Both the position numbers and the translations under genes were made by a program. The notes below the pieces were generated by a model. That model did no database searches and was not told the origin of the DNA. It worked only from the letters and a program-made list of their open reading frames with translations. This document shows, piece after piece, positions 6,327 through 6,487 of a stretch of 6,487 bases of DNA (position 1 is its first letter; each line of letters begins with the position of its first letter). The DNA is from Frankiales bacterium (GTDB lineage: Bacteria > Actinomycetota > Actinomycetes > JAFAQI01), in NCBI GenBank assembly GCA_019246495.1, contig JAFAQI010000102.1, positions 1 through 6,487 of the forward strand, given 5' to 3'.

Positions 6327-6487
6327 CTAGGGCGTCAATCCTGCCAGTCGGAGGGCCTCGGTGAAGCCGATTGCAAACCGTTGCTGCTGGCCGGACCCCG
6401 GATAAGGCAACCGCACGTCGACGACGGGAAGCCCGGCCCGGCGCAACGGCTCGAAGGCCGTGTCGTAAACCGCGGCACCGATCAGCA
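6327..6487 (-). CDS. C-terminal end of an unrecognised protein, 5' part outside the window
   Basis: A minus-strand frame enters from the right edge, gives 52 residues and stops at TAG (6329-6327). Its composition is that of a real globular protein rather than an arginine-rich shadow frame. A start like LIGAAVYDTAFEPLRRAG suggests a strand then a helix, VVDVRLPYPGSGQQQRF suggests a strand and a glycine-containing loop, and FTEALRLAGLTP looks like a terminal helix. This alternation fits an alpha/beta fold, but I do not recognise the family and give no function. It ends 41 bp before the Asp-box gene on the same strand and may share its transcript. Confidence 0.7.
   Translation of the reverse strand, partial: LIGAAVYDTAFEPLRRAGLPVVDVRLPYPGSGQQQRFAIGFTEALRLAGLTP

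Noticed and set aside
6331..6336. TTGACG on the minus strand as a -35 box for the Asp-box gene
   Set aside because: It lies inside the last codons of the previous gene, and no TAnnnT-like -10 follows at 16-18 nt.

Overview
The window is a GC-rich, densely coding stretch that looks like an actinobacterial chromosome. This rests on GC-heavy third codon positions, a GTG start, a DHA2-type transporter fused to a cyclic-nucleotide domain, and a flavoenzyme that closely resembles mycobacterial ChoD. I cannot fix the genus. All four genes read on the minus strand, so the order of transcription runs from right to left. No RNA gene, insertion sequence, CRISPR array or origin is visible, and the longest non-coding stretch is 179 bp.

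In order of transcription: (1) the last 52 codons of a gene that enters from the right edge (stop at 6327-6329), which I do not recognise. (2) After 41 bp, a 773-residue exported protein (6285-3964) with a signal peptide, four Asp-box (BNR) motifs typical of beta-propellers, a second beta-rich domain and a C-terminal membrane anchor. (3) After 28 bp, a 572-residue FAD-dependent GMC oxidoreductase of the ChoD type (3935-2217). (4) After 179 bp, which include a strong imperfect hairpin that may end the upstream transcript, a gene that leaves the window at the left edge (2037 to beyond 1). It encodes a 14-helix MFS transporter fused to a cyclic-nucleotide-binding domain, and then to the start of a segment that in related proteins leads into a patatin-like esterase domain.

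Genes 1 to 3 are close enough to be one transcription unit. The short gap between genes 2 and 3 can form two mutually exclusive GC stems, and gene 3 has no clear ribosome binding site, so its translation may depend on gene 2. Gene 4 has its own Shine-Dalgarno sequence and a possible promoter. No pathway is certain. A sterol- or alcohol-oxidising flavoenzyme, a surface-anchored propeller protein and a membrane transporter/esterase fusion would fit handling of lipids or other hydrophobic compounds at the cell envelope, but that link is inferred from proximity only.
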